Assembly: GCF_900239495.1 (NCBI RefSeq)
Contig: NZ_OENE01000035.1
Coordinates: forward strand, 1-37,503
Reading direction: 5' to 3'
Origin: Tenacibaculum finnmarkense genomovar ulcerans
GTDB lineage: Bacteria > Bacteroidota > Bacteroidia > Flavobacteriales > Flavobacteriaceae
Length of the DNA stretch: 37,503 nt
Both the position numbers and the translations under genes were made by a program. The notes beneath the pieces are model-generated. The model saw only the letters and a program-made list of their open reading frames with translations. It did not search any database and had not been told where the DNA came from. How positions within the stretch are numbered: position 1 is the first letter of the stretch; each line of letters begins with the position of its first letter. Of this stretch, positions 1 to 8,357 are shown piece after piece.

Positions 1-59
1 GAGTAAGAAATCATCTGAAAAGAATAGTTTCTAAACGCTTAAAAAATAAGTTTTATAAC

Positions 60-91
60 AAAAAACACGAAGTTAGCGCTTCGTGTTTTTT
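60..91. terminator. bidirectional rho-independent terminator
   Basis: A 13-bp perfect stem (60-72 with 79-91, loop TTAGCG) has an A-run on one side and a T-run on the other, so it works in both directions. It separates whatever gene ends at the left edge of the window from the convergent DUF4184 gene. Confidence 0.85.
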
Positions 92-95
92 AGGT

Positions 96-824
96 TTATA
101 AGCTAATTTCTTTCTTGTTCAAAAATAAAAAAGAAATAATTATTATGGCGATCATTATAGCGGTAATTGAGCTTACAATGATGTTTCCGTATGCGGTTAT
201 TTTTAAGCCGCTAGAAAATCGTATTATTAAAATAGCAATTGCGACTAAACTGACAGCTATCCAGTAAGTAGAATTAGGTTTAGATTCTATTAGATTCTGT
301 TTTTCTCTTTTATTAAAAGACCAAATAATAAATAAACCACCTAGTAACGTACTTAAATGTTGTAGTATTTTAAAGTATGAAATTGGAGAATTTAATATTT
401 TTTCATTCAGTTGAAAATAGCCTGTAAAAAAGGTGTTTTGATGTGTAAAAGAATCCCAAAATATGTGAGAATATGCTCCGATTAAAATAGATAAACAAAC
501 AATAAACCAATTTTTAATAAAATAATTATTCCAGTTTAAATCTTTTAAATCAGTTGTTCGTTCTTGAATATATTTAGGTGAATTTTCTAGTAATGGTTTT
601 TTAATGATAAGATGAAAAATAAAACATAACAGGAGCCCTAAGGGAAGGTTAAACCAGAGCGTTCCAAGTATGGTATGACTGAAGTTACTTTGAATTTTCA
701 TCCGCAAGAAATATTCAAAATCAGGTGTTAAACTACCGATTATTACTGCGGTTAAAGAAATCCATTTTCCAAAGATATTTTTAAGAGGTAAAACAATTGC
801 TGGGTGTGAAAAGGTAAACGGCAT
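96..824 (-). CDS. DUF4184 family integral membrane protein
   Basis: The 242-residue product opens with MPFTFSHPAIVLPL and continues with a GSLTPDFEYF motif, the usual start of DUF4184 proteins. A conserved SHIFWDSFTH block follows near residues 118-128. The histidines and aspartates in these motifs, set among about six hydrophobic segments, resemble the metal-ligand pattern of membrane hydrolases, but no reaction is established for the family. The gene is transcribed leftward into the bidirectional terminator at 60-91. It is the only gene in the window that looks like ordinary host chromosome, and it probably marks the left flank of the integrated elements. The family call is firm; the function is unknown. 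Confidence 0.85.
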   Translation of the reverse strand: MPFTFSHPAIVLPLKNIFGKWISLTAVIIGSLTPDFEYFLRMKIQSNFSHTILGTLWFNLPLGLLLCFIFHLIIKKPLLENSPKYIQERTTDLKDLNWNNYFIKNWFIVCLSILIGAYSHIFWDSFTHQNTFFTGYFQLNEKILNSPISYFKILQHLSTLLGGLFIIWSFNKREKQNLIESKPNSTYWIAVSLVAIAILIIRFSSGLKITAYGNIIVSSITAIMIAIIIISFLFLNKKEISL

Positions 825-895
825 TTTTTATATATTAATTTTATTTTATAAAAAGTATTTTAAATCCAACGCGAAAGATAAGTAAACGACATGGT

Positions 896-2095
896 TTAAA
901 TATCAAGCTTTGCCGATTGAATAGTACCACTAGCTTTTAGTATTGTTTTTGGTAAATATTCTTCGGTTTGCTTAATTGAATAATGCCTTGCTTGATTACG
1001 AACATCAATTGTTGGGATTCCTAAATGTAAATAATTGGTAATTCCTGTATCTTTTAAAGAGTACCATTGGTAAAACTTACTAAAATTTAGCTTTTTTTTG
1101 TATTTACTCCAAGTATCCGATATTTTTTTAGGTTCTAGTTGAGTTTCTCCGGGTTTAAAATTATCATCAGAAAACAGAAAATCATGATTATTAGCATTTT
1201 TTAAATGATCTATTAAAACATGTATTAATTGGCTTGGAATCGTTACTACTTGCGATTTTCTATTTTTGCTAACATCGGCTGAAATACTAATAATTCCATT
1301 TTTTAAGAGAACATCAGCAACTTTTAATTTAGATAATTCAGTTCTACGGATTAAGCAGTAAAAAGCGGTATAGCATAAAGCGAAGTAGTGCTTATTGGTT
1401 TCTTTTAAATGATTAAAAATTTCGGTTCGTTCTTTTAGTGGAATAATAGTTCTTATTTTTTCAGAAACTCTAATTTTATCAATATTCCCTGTAAAATCTA
1501 CTTTTAAATGCTCTCTTTTGATTAGCCAACGATTGAAAAGCGATATAAAACCTAAATAATTGTTGTGTGTTCTGGCTGAATTTTTGCGTTCATAAAAAAT
1601 CATATCTAAAAAATCACGACAAAATTTCTCATTAAAGTAAGAAACGGCAGCGTTTTCTTGTTTTTTGGCAATTAAGTATACTTTTAGGTTTTTAATGTAA
1701 CTGGTGTAAGCTCGTAGCGTATCTGGTCGCAAAGAGTCTTTTTTTGTTTGTTGTTCTATTTGATGTAGATAATTATCAAAGACCTCAAACAATTTTACTT
1801 TTTTTGGTGGTTCTTGTTCTTGTATTGGCGAGTTATTGACACGGTCAAACGGAGTCCAACCTCGCATTAATTGTTGGTTCAATCTAATTATAATAGATTT
1901 TGCATAGATTCTTCTTTCTTTTTTACATTTGAAAGGTCTTACTCTATGCCTTTTTCTTTTTAATCGATTATTTGCCTTTGTTTCGTAGGGGTCTATGGCG
2001 TAATACACAATTTCCCAAACTTTATTTTCTTTTAATTCGGCAGGAATATAGTCGATAAAAGGTAGTGTGATATTACTATTTTGAAGTTTTGACAT
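896..2095 (-). CDS. tyrosine recombinase / phage integrase
   Basis: From the MSKLQNSN start at 2095 the protein is 399 residues. I prefer this start to an upstream ATG at 2125 because the added residues look like untranslated A/T-rich leader. The N-terminal half has a basic arm-binding-like region (KRKRHRVRPF, about 48-56) and a SAM-like core-binding domain (about 100-200). Catalytic residues seen are Arg251 in RRTEL, Lys280 in KNRKSQ, His371 in ARHYSIKQT and the nucleophile Tyr380. The usual H-x-L-R box is replaced by YSLKDT (345-350), so the second Arg is Lys, a form that I recall from other Bacteroidetes integrases. It would integrate and excise the element. The 3' end faces the host DUF4184 gene, so an attachment site is expected near 825-895. 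Confidence 0.92.
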   Translation of the reverse strand: MSKLQNSNITLPFIDYIPAELKENKVWEIVYYAIDPYETKANNRLKRKRHRVRPFKCKKERRIYAKSIIIRLNQQLMRGWTPFDRVNNSPIQEQEPPKKVKLFEVFDNYLHQIEQQTKKDSLRPDTLRAYTSYIKNLKVYLIAKKQENAAVSYFNEKFCRDFLDMIFYERKNSARTHNNYLGFISLFNRWLIKREHLKVDFTGNIDKIRVSEKIRTIIPLKERTEIFNHLKETNKHYFALCYTAFYCLIRRTELSKLKVADVLLKNGIISISADVSKNRKSQVVTIPSQLIHVLIDHLKNANNHDFLFSDDNFKPGETQLEPKKISDTWSKYKKKLNFSKFYQWYSLKDTGITNYLHLGIPTIDVRNQARHYSIKQTEEYLPKTILKASGTIQSAKLDI

Positions 2096-2179
2096 TTTTT
2101 TTATGTTGATTTTTAGAAAAACCAATAGTAAAAAAAGTAATGTGTTTTGGAGAGTTATTGACGCTTTTTTTAATAAAAA

Positions 2180-2214
2180 ACTCCTAAAACCTTATTGTTA
2201 AGGTGTTTAGGAGT
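2180..2214 (-). terminator. terminator for leftward transcription
   Basis: A 13-bp stem with one bulged base (2180-2193 with 2200-2214, loop ATTGTT) is followed, on the minus strand, by a T-rich tract (2172-2180). It would stop leftward transcripts before they enter the integrase gene. Confidence 0.7.
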
Positions 2215-2332
2215 ATATAGTAGCGAGAAGCAGAAAAAACGTTTAAACATAGGTCTTACTATCTTACTCTATTATATATATATATTATTATTATTATTAT
2301 TATTATATATTATTATAGAAATAGGAGTATTA

Positions 2333-2459
2333 TTTATACTCACTATAAAAAAACACGCTGTAACCCTTGTTATTACTAAGGTTCTTGTGAGTATAAAAAG
2401 AGTATAAAATACGAGTATAAAATTTATGAGTATAAAATTGAATAAAATTTTATACTCAC
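2333..2459. repeat. GAGTATAAAA repeat cluster beside the integrase
   Basis: Four direct copies of GAGTATAAAA(A/T) start at 2389, 2400, 2413 and 2428. Inverted copies lie at 2333-2343 (TTTATACTCAC) and 2447-2459 (ATTTTATACTCAC). The first direct copy and the last inverted copy form GTGAGTATAAAA/TTTTATACTCAC. The gene-free stretch 2126-2686 also has an AT-rich TAT microsatellite (about 2275-2317) and two similar AACCC(C)TTGYTATTA segments (about 2361 and 2479). The location next to int suggests arm-type integrase sites or an excisionase/operator site; this is inferred from layout only. Confidence 0.6.
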
Positions 2460-2630
2460 TTTTTTTTGATAAAAAGAGCCTTAACCCCTTGCTATTATTG
2501 ATATTTAGCTATTTGTTAATAAAAACAACACTAAAAATAAAATAACTTTTTCTTAATTTATTAGAAAACCCCACGCATATTTTATGGTCGTTTTTAGAGC
2601 CGAAAACCTCAAAATGTAGCATTTTCAGCC

Positions 2631-2668
2631 AAAAAAAGCGAATACAAACGAATTGTAATCGCTTTTTT
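2631..2668 (-). terminator. rho-independent terminator after the lipoprotein gene
   Basis: On the minus strand an A6-GCGA arm, an A:A mismatch and a TACAA/TTGTA inner stem fold around ACGAA, then run into seven Ts. It lies just past the stop codon of the lipoprotein gene at 2687. Confidence 0.8.
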
Positions 2669-2686
2669 AAATGAAATTTTAAAGTC

Positions 2687-3316
2687 TTATTCTATAAAAT
2701 ATTCTTTTTCTCCACCACAAGTAGCTTTAATGTGGTATCTATCTAATTCTTCATTATTATCTACATTTATAAATGTGTAAGGAGAAATAACTCCATTTAC
2801 AGGATAATAATCTAAAGTTATCGTTTCATTACCAGCAATAGATCCATATTTTTTACCTAAAAAATTAATTAAATAACCAGTTTCAGATATATTTGTTACA
2901 ACCACGGTACCTGTTTCTTTAATGCTAATTTGTTTTGTACTGTATTCTATTTCTTCAAGTTCACTGTTAGCTTTTACCGTATAATCTCCATCAGTACCAA
3001 AAATTAAAGAATTGTAATTGTTTCGGCATCCTTTTTCTACATCAACAAAATATTCTTTATCAAAAACAATATTTTTTTCAAAAGTAATAGTTCCATCTGG
3101 ACCAGTTAAACCTTGTGCTATTGGTGTACTTTCAAAATCATTACTTCCATATATTATAACTATTGCACCATCAACTGTTTTTCCTGAATTTGGTTCTAAA
3201 ACAGCATTTACTACTTCAATTTTAATTTTTGGAGTTCTACTTACATCATCATCACTACTACAAGATGCAAACATTAAACCAATTGCTACTATACTTAATT
3301 TTAAAAACTTTTTCAT
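2687..3316 (-). CDS. predicted outer-surface lipoprotein
   Basis: The 209-residue product begins with a lipoprotein signal peptide, MKKFLKLSIVAIGLMFASC, with Cys19 as the lipidated residue followed by SSDDD. That acidic sequence after the Cys is typical of Bacteroidetes lipoproteins and often of surface export. The rest has a transthyretin/carboxypeptidase-regulatory-like flavour: a beta-rich domain with GLTGPDGTITFEKNIVFDKEYFVDVEKGC around residues 70-98. No enzyme motif is visible. The gene lies 39 bp downstream of the repressor on the same strand and probably shares its lysogenic transcript, so it is a candidate lysogenic-conversion gene. The specific function is unknown. Confidence 0.75.
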   Translation of the reverse strand: MKKFLKLSIVAIGLMFASCSSDDDVSRTPKIKIEVVNAVLEPNSGKTVDGAIVIIYGSNDFESTPIAQGLTGPDGTITFEKNIVFDKEYFVDVEKGCRNNYNSLIFGTDGDYTVKANSELEEIEYSTKQISIKETGTVVVTNISETGYLINFLGKKYGSIAGNETITLDYYPVNGVISPYTFINVDNNEELDRYHIKATCGGEKEYFIE

Positions 3317-3355
3317 TTGATTTTTATTTAAATTATTTTCTTTTATAAACTATTT

Positions 3356-3754
3356 TTAACTTGCTTTTTTAGTTTCGTTTAAATCGTTTTCTTCTAAAAG
3401 GTTTAAATATTTCTTTTGAAGAATATTATTTTCCTCCAGAATAGCAACATATTTTTTTTGCAACTCACTATTTTCTTTTAAAAGTATAAACTTCTCTTTA
3501 TATAAGTTGTTTATTTCTTTTTGCAATTCGTTGTTTTCGGCTTTTTCCGAAACTAACATTTCACCTTTTCCTGTGAGTAAATAAACTGGGTTAATACCTA
3601 TACATTTTGTGTATATTAATTCAGCATCAAAAGTGTTTCTTTTTTTCCAATTATACAATACTTGTGGCTTGATCCCTAAATGTTCCGCAAATTTAGCATC
3701 ATTTTTAAAATTAAAACCTTTTATTATCTCTCTTATAATCAGTTCTTTATCCAT
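3356..3754 (-). CDS. CI-type phage repressor with C-terminal coiled coil
   Basis: The start at 3754 (MDKELIIREI) is preferred over an upstream ATG at 3808, giving 132 residues. The N-terminal 60 residues match the phage CI repressor HTH pattern: KFAEHLGIKPQVLYNWKKRNTFD followed by INPVYLLTGKGEML. The remainder is a heptad-like coiled coil (ELQKEINNLYKEKF and following) instead of a LexA-type peptidase domain, so RecA-stimulated self-cleavage is not expected. It is divergent from the HTH gene at 3890, with the 11-bp repeats at 3824-3889 in between, which fits a lysis/lysogeny switch. The repressor of element 2 (15408-15770) has the same HTH plus coiled-coil layout. Confidence 0.85.
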   Translation of the reverse strand: MDKELIIREIIKGFNFKNDAKFAEHLGIKPQVLYNWKKRNTFDAELIYTKCIGINPVYLLTGKGEMLVSEKAENNELQKEINNLYKEKFILLKENSELQKKYVAILEENNILQKKYLNLLEENDLNETKKAS

Positions 3755-3816
3755 GTAAATACTATTAATATAAACGTATTGATTGTTTTTTTGTTGTTTT
3801 GTATACAATTCGTTTA

Positions 3817-3889
3817 TATATTTGTATCAAAATTGATTCAAAATTGATACAAAAACGATTCAAAATTGATTCAAAAACGATTCAAAACT
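3817..3889 (+). promoter_or_regulatory. early promoter with six tandem 11-bp operator-like repeats
   Basis: Consecutive units start at 3824, 3835, 3846, 3857, 3868 and 3879, each close to GATTCAAAATT or GATTCAAAAAC. The last ends directly against the ATG at 3890. TATATTTG at 3817-3824 fits a Bacteroidetes -7 box, so the repeats would cover the transcription start and the whole 5' leader of the rightward early transcript. One repeat per 11 bp places each on nearly the same face of the helix, as expected for cooperative repressor binding. Confidence 0.7.
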
Positions 3890-4120
3890 ATGAAAGCAAA
3901 TATAAATACAAATTTCGTTCTAAAACAAACGGTTTTAAGCAAACTTTCCGATAGCGTACTTATTGCAAAAATTGTTGATGCAACAGGTTTAGCTTTTCTT
4001 ACTATACAGCGTCAAATTTCTTCAAATCACAAAAACTTAACGCATTATAATGTGCTTTTTACTATTTCCGAACATTTGGATATACCTATTAATGAATTAG
4101 TAGAAAAAAGCTCGTTATAA
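3890..4120 (+). CDS. small HTH protein, Cro-like or excisionase-like
   Basis: From the ATG at 3890 the protein has 76 residues; an upstream ATG at 3866 would begin inside the repeat array and is unlikely. The segment ISSNHKNLTHYNVLFTISEHLDIPINELVE resembles XRE-type HTH proteins, with the recognition region around VLIAKIVDATGLAFLTIQRQI. It is the first gene of the rightward operon, opposite the CI-type repressor, and stops two bases before the primase gene. Its position suggests a Cro-like anti-repressor or replication activator. The family assignment is tentative. Confidence 0.6.
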   Translation: MKANINTNFVLKQTVLSKLSDSVLIAKIVDATGLAFLTIQRQISSNHKNLTHYNVLFTISEHLDIPINELVEKSSL

Positions 4121-4122
4121 TT

Positions 4123-7031
4123 ATGAGTAACTACAAATACAATACCAAAGATTTATACGAAGCCACTAATGGTGGTTTGGATATTTTAGAAAAATATTTT
4201 TCGCAAGGAATAGGTAAAAAGCATTTTAAGTTAAATGATAATGAAAAAACGGCAAGTGCTATTTTTTATAATGCAAAAACGCATTGGGTAATTAAAGATT
4301 TTTCTAGTGGTAAAAGTTACGATGCTGTAAGTGCTGTTATGCTCTTAAAAGGTATTGAATTTAAAGAAGCTATACAACTTTTATATGCTGAAAATAATTT
4401 AGCAGGTGCAAAAACGGTTGTTTCATCAAATATTATCTTTAAAGAAAATACCGAAAAATTACCGAAAACGTATTTTAAAATAGAGGTTCAAAAAGAATAT
4501 ACCAATTTAGATGCAATAGGTGAACACGTAACGCCTGAAATTGCTAAGGCGTATAATTTAGTGCAAATTAAAAGTTATGATAAAATAACTTCTAAAGAGG
4601 GTAAATTAATGATTACCGAAGCAACGCCGAATTATCCGATTTTTGCGTATTCTGATAATCTTAAAAAATGGGCTAAAACTTACAAGCCATCAGAATATAA
4701 ACGTTTAGATAAAAATGGTAAAACCGTAAATTTTAAACACGGTTATTTAGGCGAAAAACCGCAAACCTACGTACACGGTTTAGAACGTATTTTAAATGAT
4801 GTTGATGAAAAGAAAATACTTAAACTTTTAGATGAAATAAAAGAAGACCGAGCCTCTTTTTATTCATCTACGGATGCAAAAGAAAAAAACGGTATCAAGG
4901 ATTCATAGAATATAATCAAGACGAACTTAAAAAACTTAGATTAGAAAATATTATCATTTGTTCTGGAGGTTCTGATGGTTTAAATCTTGCTTCAATTTCT
5001 GATGATTATTATCCTATTTGGTTTAATTCCGAGGGCGAGCAAATAACCTATGATCTGTATCAGCGTTTAAACAAATTGTGTAAAAACTTCTACAATTTAC
5101 CTGATATTGATATTGCAGGAAAAAAATATGCTCACACTTTATCTAATAACTTTTGGAATATTAAAACAATTTGGCTTCCTGTATCGAAAATGGGAACTAA
5201 GGGCAAAGATTTTAGAGATTGGTTAAAATATTACGGAAAAGCAGAAAAAGAAGTTATAAACCGTGCTTTTGATAAAATGTTAAATTATACCGTAAAATGT
5301 AATTTTATTGATAAAAACGACAAAAATCGTCCTGCTATAAATTTAGCGAACTTTCATTATTTTTTGAATTGTAACAATTTTTATTCATACAAAGAGATTA
5401 TAAATTTTGTAGAAAAATCTAATGATGATACTTCTTTTTTAATAAAAATTGATGAATATAAAGTGTCCGTTCCAGAAGTTGCTGAAATTAGAAATTTCTG
5501 TATTGAATATCTAAAAGATAAAGGAGTTGATTTAACTGTTATCAATTTAATAAAAGCATCAAAAGTATTTATTGTTTCTGAGCTAAAAGCAATTGACCGT
5601 GTTTCACTAGATTTTGACAATTATACGCATAATAGTCAGCAATTCTATTTCAAAAATGGAATTGTGAATATTACAAAAGATGCGGTTGGATTCTCGACCA
5701 AAAATACTACTAATAAATTTGTTTGGAATCATAAAGTATCAAAGCACGATTTTAGAAAAACCGCCGATTATTTCGAATATTACAAAGATGCTAACGGAGA
5801 AAATCGTGTAAAAATCAACGATACATCGTGTGAATTTATGGGCTATTTAATGAATGCAAGTCGTGTTCATTGGCGTAAAGAAATAGAAGAACCTTATAAA
5901 ACCGTAGAAGAACAAGAAGCGTACAGGGCAAAAAATATGTTTACGCTAAATGGTGAAAATTTAGGCTTATCGGAACATATAACGCAAGAAAAACACTTTT
6001 TAAACAAGTGTTTTGCGATTGGTTATTTACTACACAATTATAAACGAGAAGATTTCACAAAGTTTGTGTACATAATGGACGATGCCGTTAAAGATAGCGA
6101 AGACGATGCAGACGGTGGTTCTGGAAAAAGTTTATTGGTTCGTGGTTTAAAAGAATTGTTAAGTATTTTTTCGATTGATGGTAAAAAAGACGATATAAAA
6201 ACGGACAGGCATATTTTTGGCGAATTGCAACCTGAACATGATGCTGTAAATGTTGAAGATGGTAACAAAAAATACATTTTTGATTTTTTCTTTGGGAAGA
6301 TAACAGGGGAAATTGAGTGTAATCCAAAACATAAAAAATCGCATAATATCGCCTTTAAAGATGCAGGTAAATTTGTAGGTACTTTTAATTACGGAATGCC
6401 AAAAGATGATGGTTCTACCAATAGAAGAATACTTTTTGTTTCATTTTCGAATTGGTATCACGCAAAAACAAAAAACTTTAAAAAAGAGCGTAAAGTTTCA
6501 ACCGATTTTGGGCGTACTTTCTTTCAGCAATGGGACGAAAAACAATACAACAAGTTTTATAATTTTCTGATGCAATGTTGTAAGCTCTATTTGAATAATA
6601 TAGATAATGAGTTTTTAGCGCCTATGGACAATATTTCTCAAAACAATTTAAAGGCGAGTATTGGAGATGCTTTTATTACGTGGGCTGATGAGTATTTTAT
6701 TGGCGAAGAAAATTTTAATCGCAATTTATACAGAAGTAATTTATTTGATACGTATAAATCAAAAATAGGAAAGTATCCATTAGGAAGTGGAAAATTCAAA
6801 GAAGCTTTAGAATTATACTGTGCTTTAAATGGTTATACTTTTAATCCACAACGTTTTTTAAACAGTCAAGGCAAAATTAAGGTAAACATTACCGAGGGAC
6901 AAAAAAGAAGCACAAAAGAGTGTTTTTATATTGAAAACTTAGAAATACTTGAAACCGAAAAACCTGAAATTACCGAAACTTTCGAAGATTTTAAAATAGA
7001 AAAACCCAAACTAGATGATCTGGAATATTAA
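4123..7031 (+). CDS. primase-helicase, two frames joined by a -1 shift
   Basis: The first frame (4123-4908) encodes a zinc-less CHC2-like primase N-terminus (EKTASAIFYNAKTHWVIKDFSSGKSYDAV). The -1 frame continues it from 4890 to 7031 with a Toprim-like stretch (IIICSGGSDGLNLAS), DIDIAGKKYAH, and an SF3/DUF5906-type helicase with Walker A GGSGKS at 6114-6131. A slip on A AAA AAC (4884-4890), in the correct phase, joins them into about 969 residues with Walker A near residue 665. An ATG at 5076 would start only within the second frame. The protein should initiate and unwind DNA for replication of element 1. The break is a programmed frameshift, a mutation or a homopolymer sequencing error; the sequence cannot distinguish these. 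Confidence 0.75.
4884..4890 (+). promoter_or_regulatory. candidate -1 ribosomal slippery heptamer
   Basis: The bases are A AAA AAC, phased with the upstream frame as gaa aaa aac. Slipping back one base gives aaa aaa followed by cgg, and the downstream frame is then open to 7031. A GGA core about 10 bases upstream (4872-4874) could act as a weak Shine-Dalgarno stimulator. I see no clear downstream stem-loop. Confidence 0.45.
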
Positions 7032-7218
7032 TGCAAAAAGATGGTGTTGGGATAATGGAATTAAAATATTTCCAAAACCAATGGTATCAAACGGCAGCGT
7101 TTTGAAAATCGTTATTTCTAATAATGGCGTTGAAAAAATCGGCAAAGATAATTACGATAACAAAGAAGTTTATAAAAAGATAAACGAGTTATACACTCAA
7201 ATTTATAATAAAAAATAA
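7015..7218 (+). CDS. short conserved-looking phage protein
   Basis: The 67-residue product has the pattern W..GIKIFPKP..SNGSVLKIVISNNGVEKIG followed by KKINELYTQIYNKK. This looks like a small compact alpha/beta protein that I recall beside Bacteroidetes primase-helicases, without a known function. It overlaps the end of the primase-helicase by 17 bp in another frame, which implies translational coupling. Codon use is like that of its neighbours. Confidence 0.65.
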   Translation: MIWNINAKRWCWDNGIKIFPKPMVSNGSVLKIVISNNGVEKIGKDNYDNKEVYKKINELYTQIYNKK

Positions 7219-7232
7219 GTAAAAAAGAAGTT

Positions 7233-7418
7233 ATGATATTATATCAAAAACATTTTAAACCTAGTCCGAAGTATCTGAAAATTGAATTTCGTTTAAAAGA
7301 TAATCATTTTTTTAAATTCGAAAATGCAGATATTATTGAGTATGAAGAAAAAGCAATAGAAATTCATTTATTCAAGTTTTCATTTTACTTCGTTAAAACA
7401 ACAAATTTACCTTTCTAA
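7233..7418 (+). CDS. hypothetical protein, 61 aa
   Basis: Not recognised. The product has alternating charged and aromatic residues (LKIEFRLKDNHFFKFENADIIEYEEK), suggesting a small beta-sheet fold, with no signal peptide or membrane segment. It lies 14 bp after the previous gene and 12 bp before the TM/zinc-finger gene, so it is part of the same early operon. A purine-rich sequence (AAAAAAGAAG) precedes the ATG. Confidence 0.5.
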   Translation: MILYQKHFKPSPKYLKIEFRLKDNHFFKFENADIIEYEEKAIEIHLFKFSFYFVKTTNLPF

Positions 7419-7430
7419 AGCAGAAAAAAA

Positions 7431-8354
7431 ATGTTAAATCAAATAAAAAGATTCCGAGAAAATCAGGCAAAAATACCGCTTTATAAATCGCTGACTTCTA
7501 TGCGTTCGTTGGCTGTATCTATTCAAAGTTATAATATTTTTTATGGTATTAAACAAGCATCTTTTTTCTATTTGCTTTTTGAATACTTAATTCCAAACGA
7601 TTATTTACGTGTAATTCCTGCATTGTTTTTTGGTTATTTCGTAGCAAAAGCAATGTTAAATATTGCGGTTAATATTCCAGAAAAAAAAGAGTGGGTAATT
7701 GTATCCATTGCGTTTTTTGATTTTCTGATGCTTTGCGTAATCTTAGATATTATGCACAAAACTGATTGGATTGAAATTATTAATTTACTGATATTTTGCG
7801 GTTTTGTTACTTATATCGGTTACTGGTTAAATCAAGTTTTTGTTTTGAAAGTAAAGGAAAAAGAGCTAGAAGAAAAAAGCGAAAAAGAGCAAAAGTATTT
7901 GCATAAAATAGCAGGTTCAGAGCAGAAAGCAGAATTGCTAAATATTGAAATAGCAGATTCAGAGCAGAAAGCAGAATTGCTAAATATTGAAATAGCAGAT
8001 TCAGAGCAGAAAGCAGAATTACTAAATATTGAAATAGCAGATTCAGAGCAGAAAGCAGAATTACTAAATATTGAAATAGCAGATTCAGAGCAGAAAGCAG
8101 AATTACTAAATATTGAAATAGCAGATTCAGAGCAGAAAGCAAAATTACTAAATATTGAAATAGCAGATTTAAAAGAGGTTGTTTCCCATAAAAATTTAAG
8201 TCCTGTAATAAAATCAACTGGTATTCAGATGGATTTAATAAACGCTATTAATACGATTTGCCCACATTGTAAAGTTGAATTTAACAACAAAAAAGCAAGA
8301 GACGGACACAAAGGAACTTGTAAAATGAAACCTGAAAACATTAAAAAAATATAA
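7431..8354 (+). CDS. four-TM protein with 14-residue repeats and C2HC zinc finger
   Basis: Of 307 residues, about 38-145 hold four hydrophobic segments. A charged linker contains six in-frame 14-residue repeats (SEQKAELLNIEIAD, residues 163-246), likely a long coiled coil. The C-terminus is a compact zinc finger, C277-x2-C280-x12-H293-x3-C297. A second gene at 22690-23472 is nearly identical over the first 142 residues (about 13 differences by eye) and has the same finger, but a different linker. The layout suggests an inner-membrane anchor that holds a nucleic-acid- or protein-binding finger in the cytoplasm, for example at a membrane replication site or as superinfection exclusion. No family name is known to me. 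Confidence 0.8.
   Translation: MLNQIKRFRENQAKIPLYKSLTSMRSLAVSIQSYNIFYGIKQASFFYLLFEYLIPNDYLRVIPALFFGYFVAKAMLNIAVNIPEKKEWVIVSIAFFDFLMLCVILDIMHKTDWIEIINLLIFCGFVTYIGYWLNQVFVLKVKEKELEEKSEKEQKYLHKIAGSEQKAELLNIEIADSEQKAELLNIEIADSEQKAELLNIEIADSEQKAELLNIEIADSEQKAELLNIEIADSEQKAKLLNIEIADLKEVVSHKNLSPVIKSTGIQMDLINAINTICPHCKVEFNNKKARDGHKGTCKMKPENIKKI
7917..8168 (+). repeat. six tandem 42-bp coding repeats
   Basis: Six 42-bp units run without spacers at 7917, 7959, 8001, 8043, 8085 and 8127. They differ by isolated base changes: TTG or TTA at one Leu codon, and GAA to AAA in the last unit. All keep the reading frame, so copy number can change the linker length by 14 residues a time through slippage or recombination. 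Confidence 0.95.
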
Positions 8355-8357
8355 ATA

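Noticed and set aside
1..34. possible last codons of a gene entering from the left (ending KKSSEKNSF)
   Set aside because: Too short to choose a frame; only the terminator after it supports a gene end there.
2195..2407. 70-residue ORF on the plus strand
   Set aside because: It is made of the terminator arm, an AT microsatellite and part of the GAGTATAAAA repeats; the low-complexity product looks non-coding.
7917..8168. 42-bp repeats considered as a CRISPR array
   Set aside because: Units are contiguous without spacers and stay in frame inside a convincing gene. The same holds for the 21-bp repeats at 23221-23325.
7807..8217. 136-residue repetitive ORF on the minus strand
   Set aside because: It is the antisense shadow of the 42-bp repeats, open only because the repeat unit has no stop in that frame.
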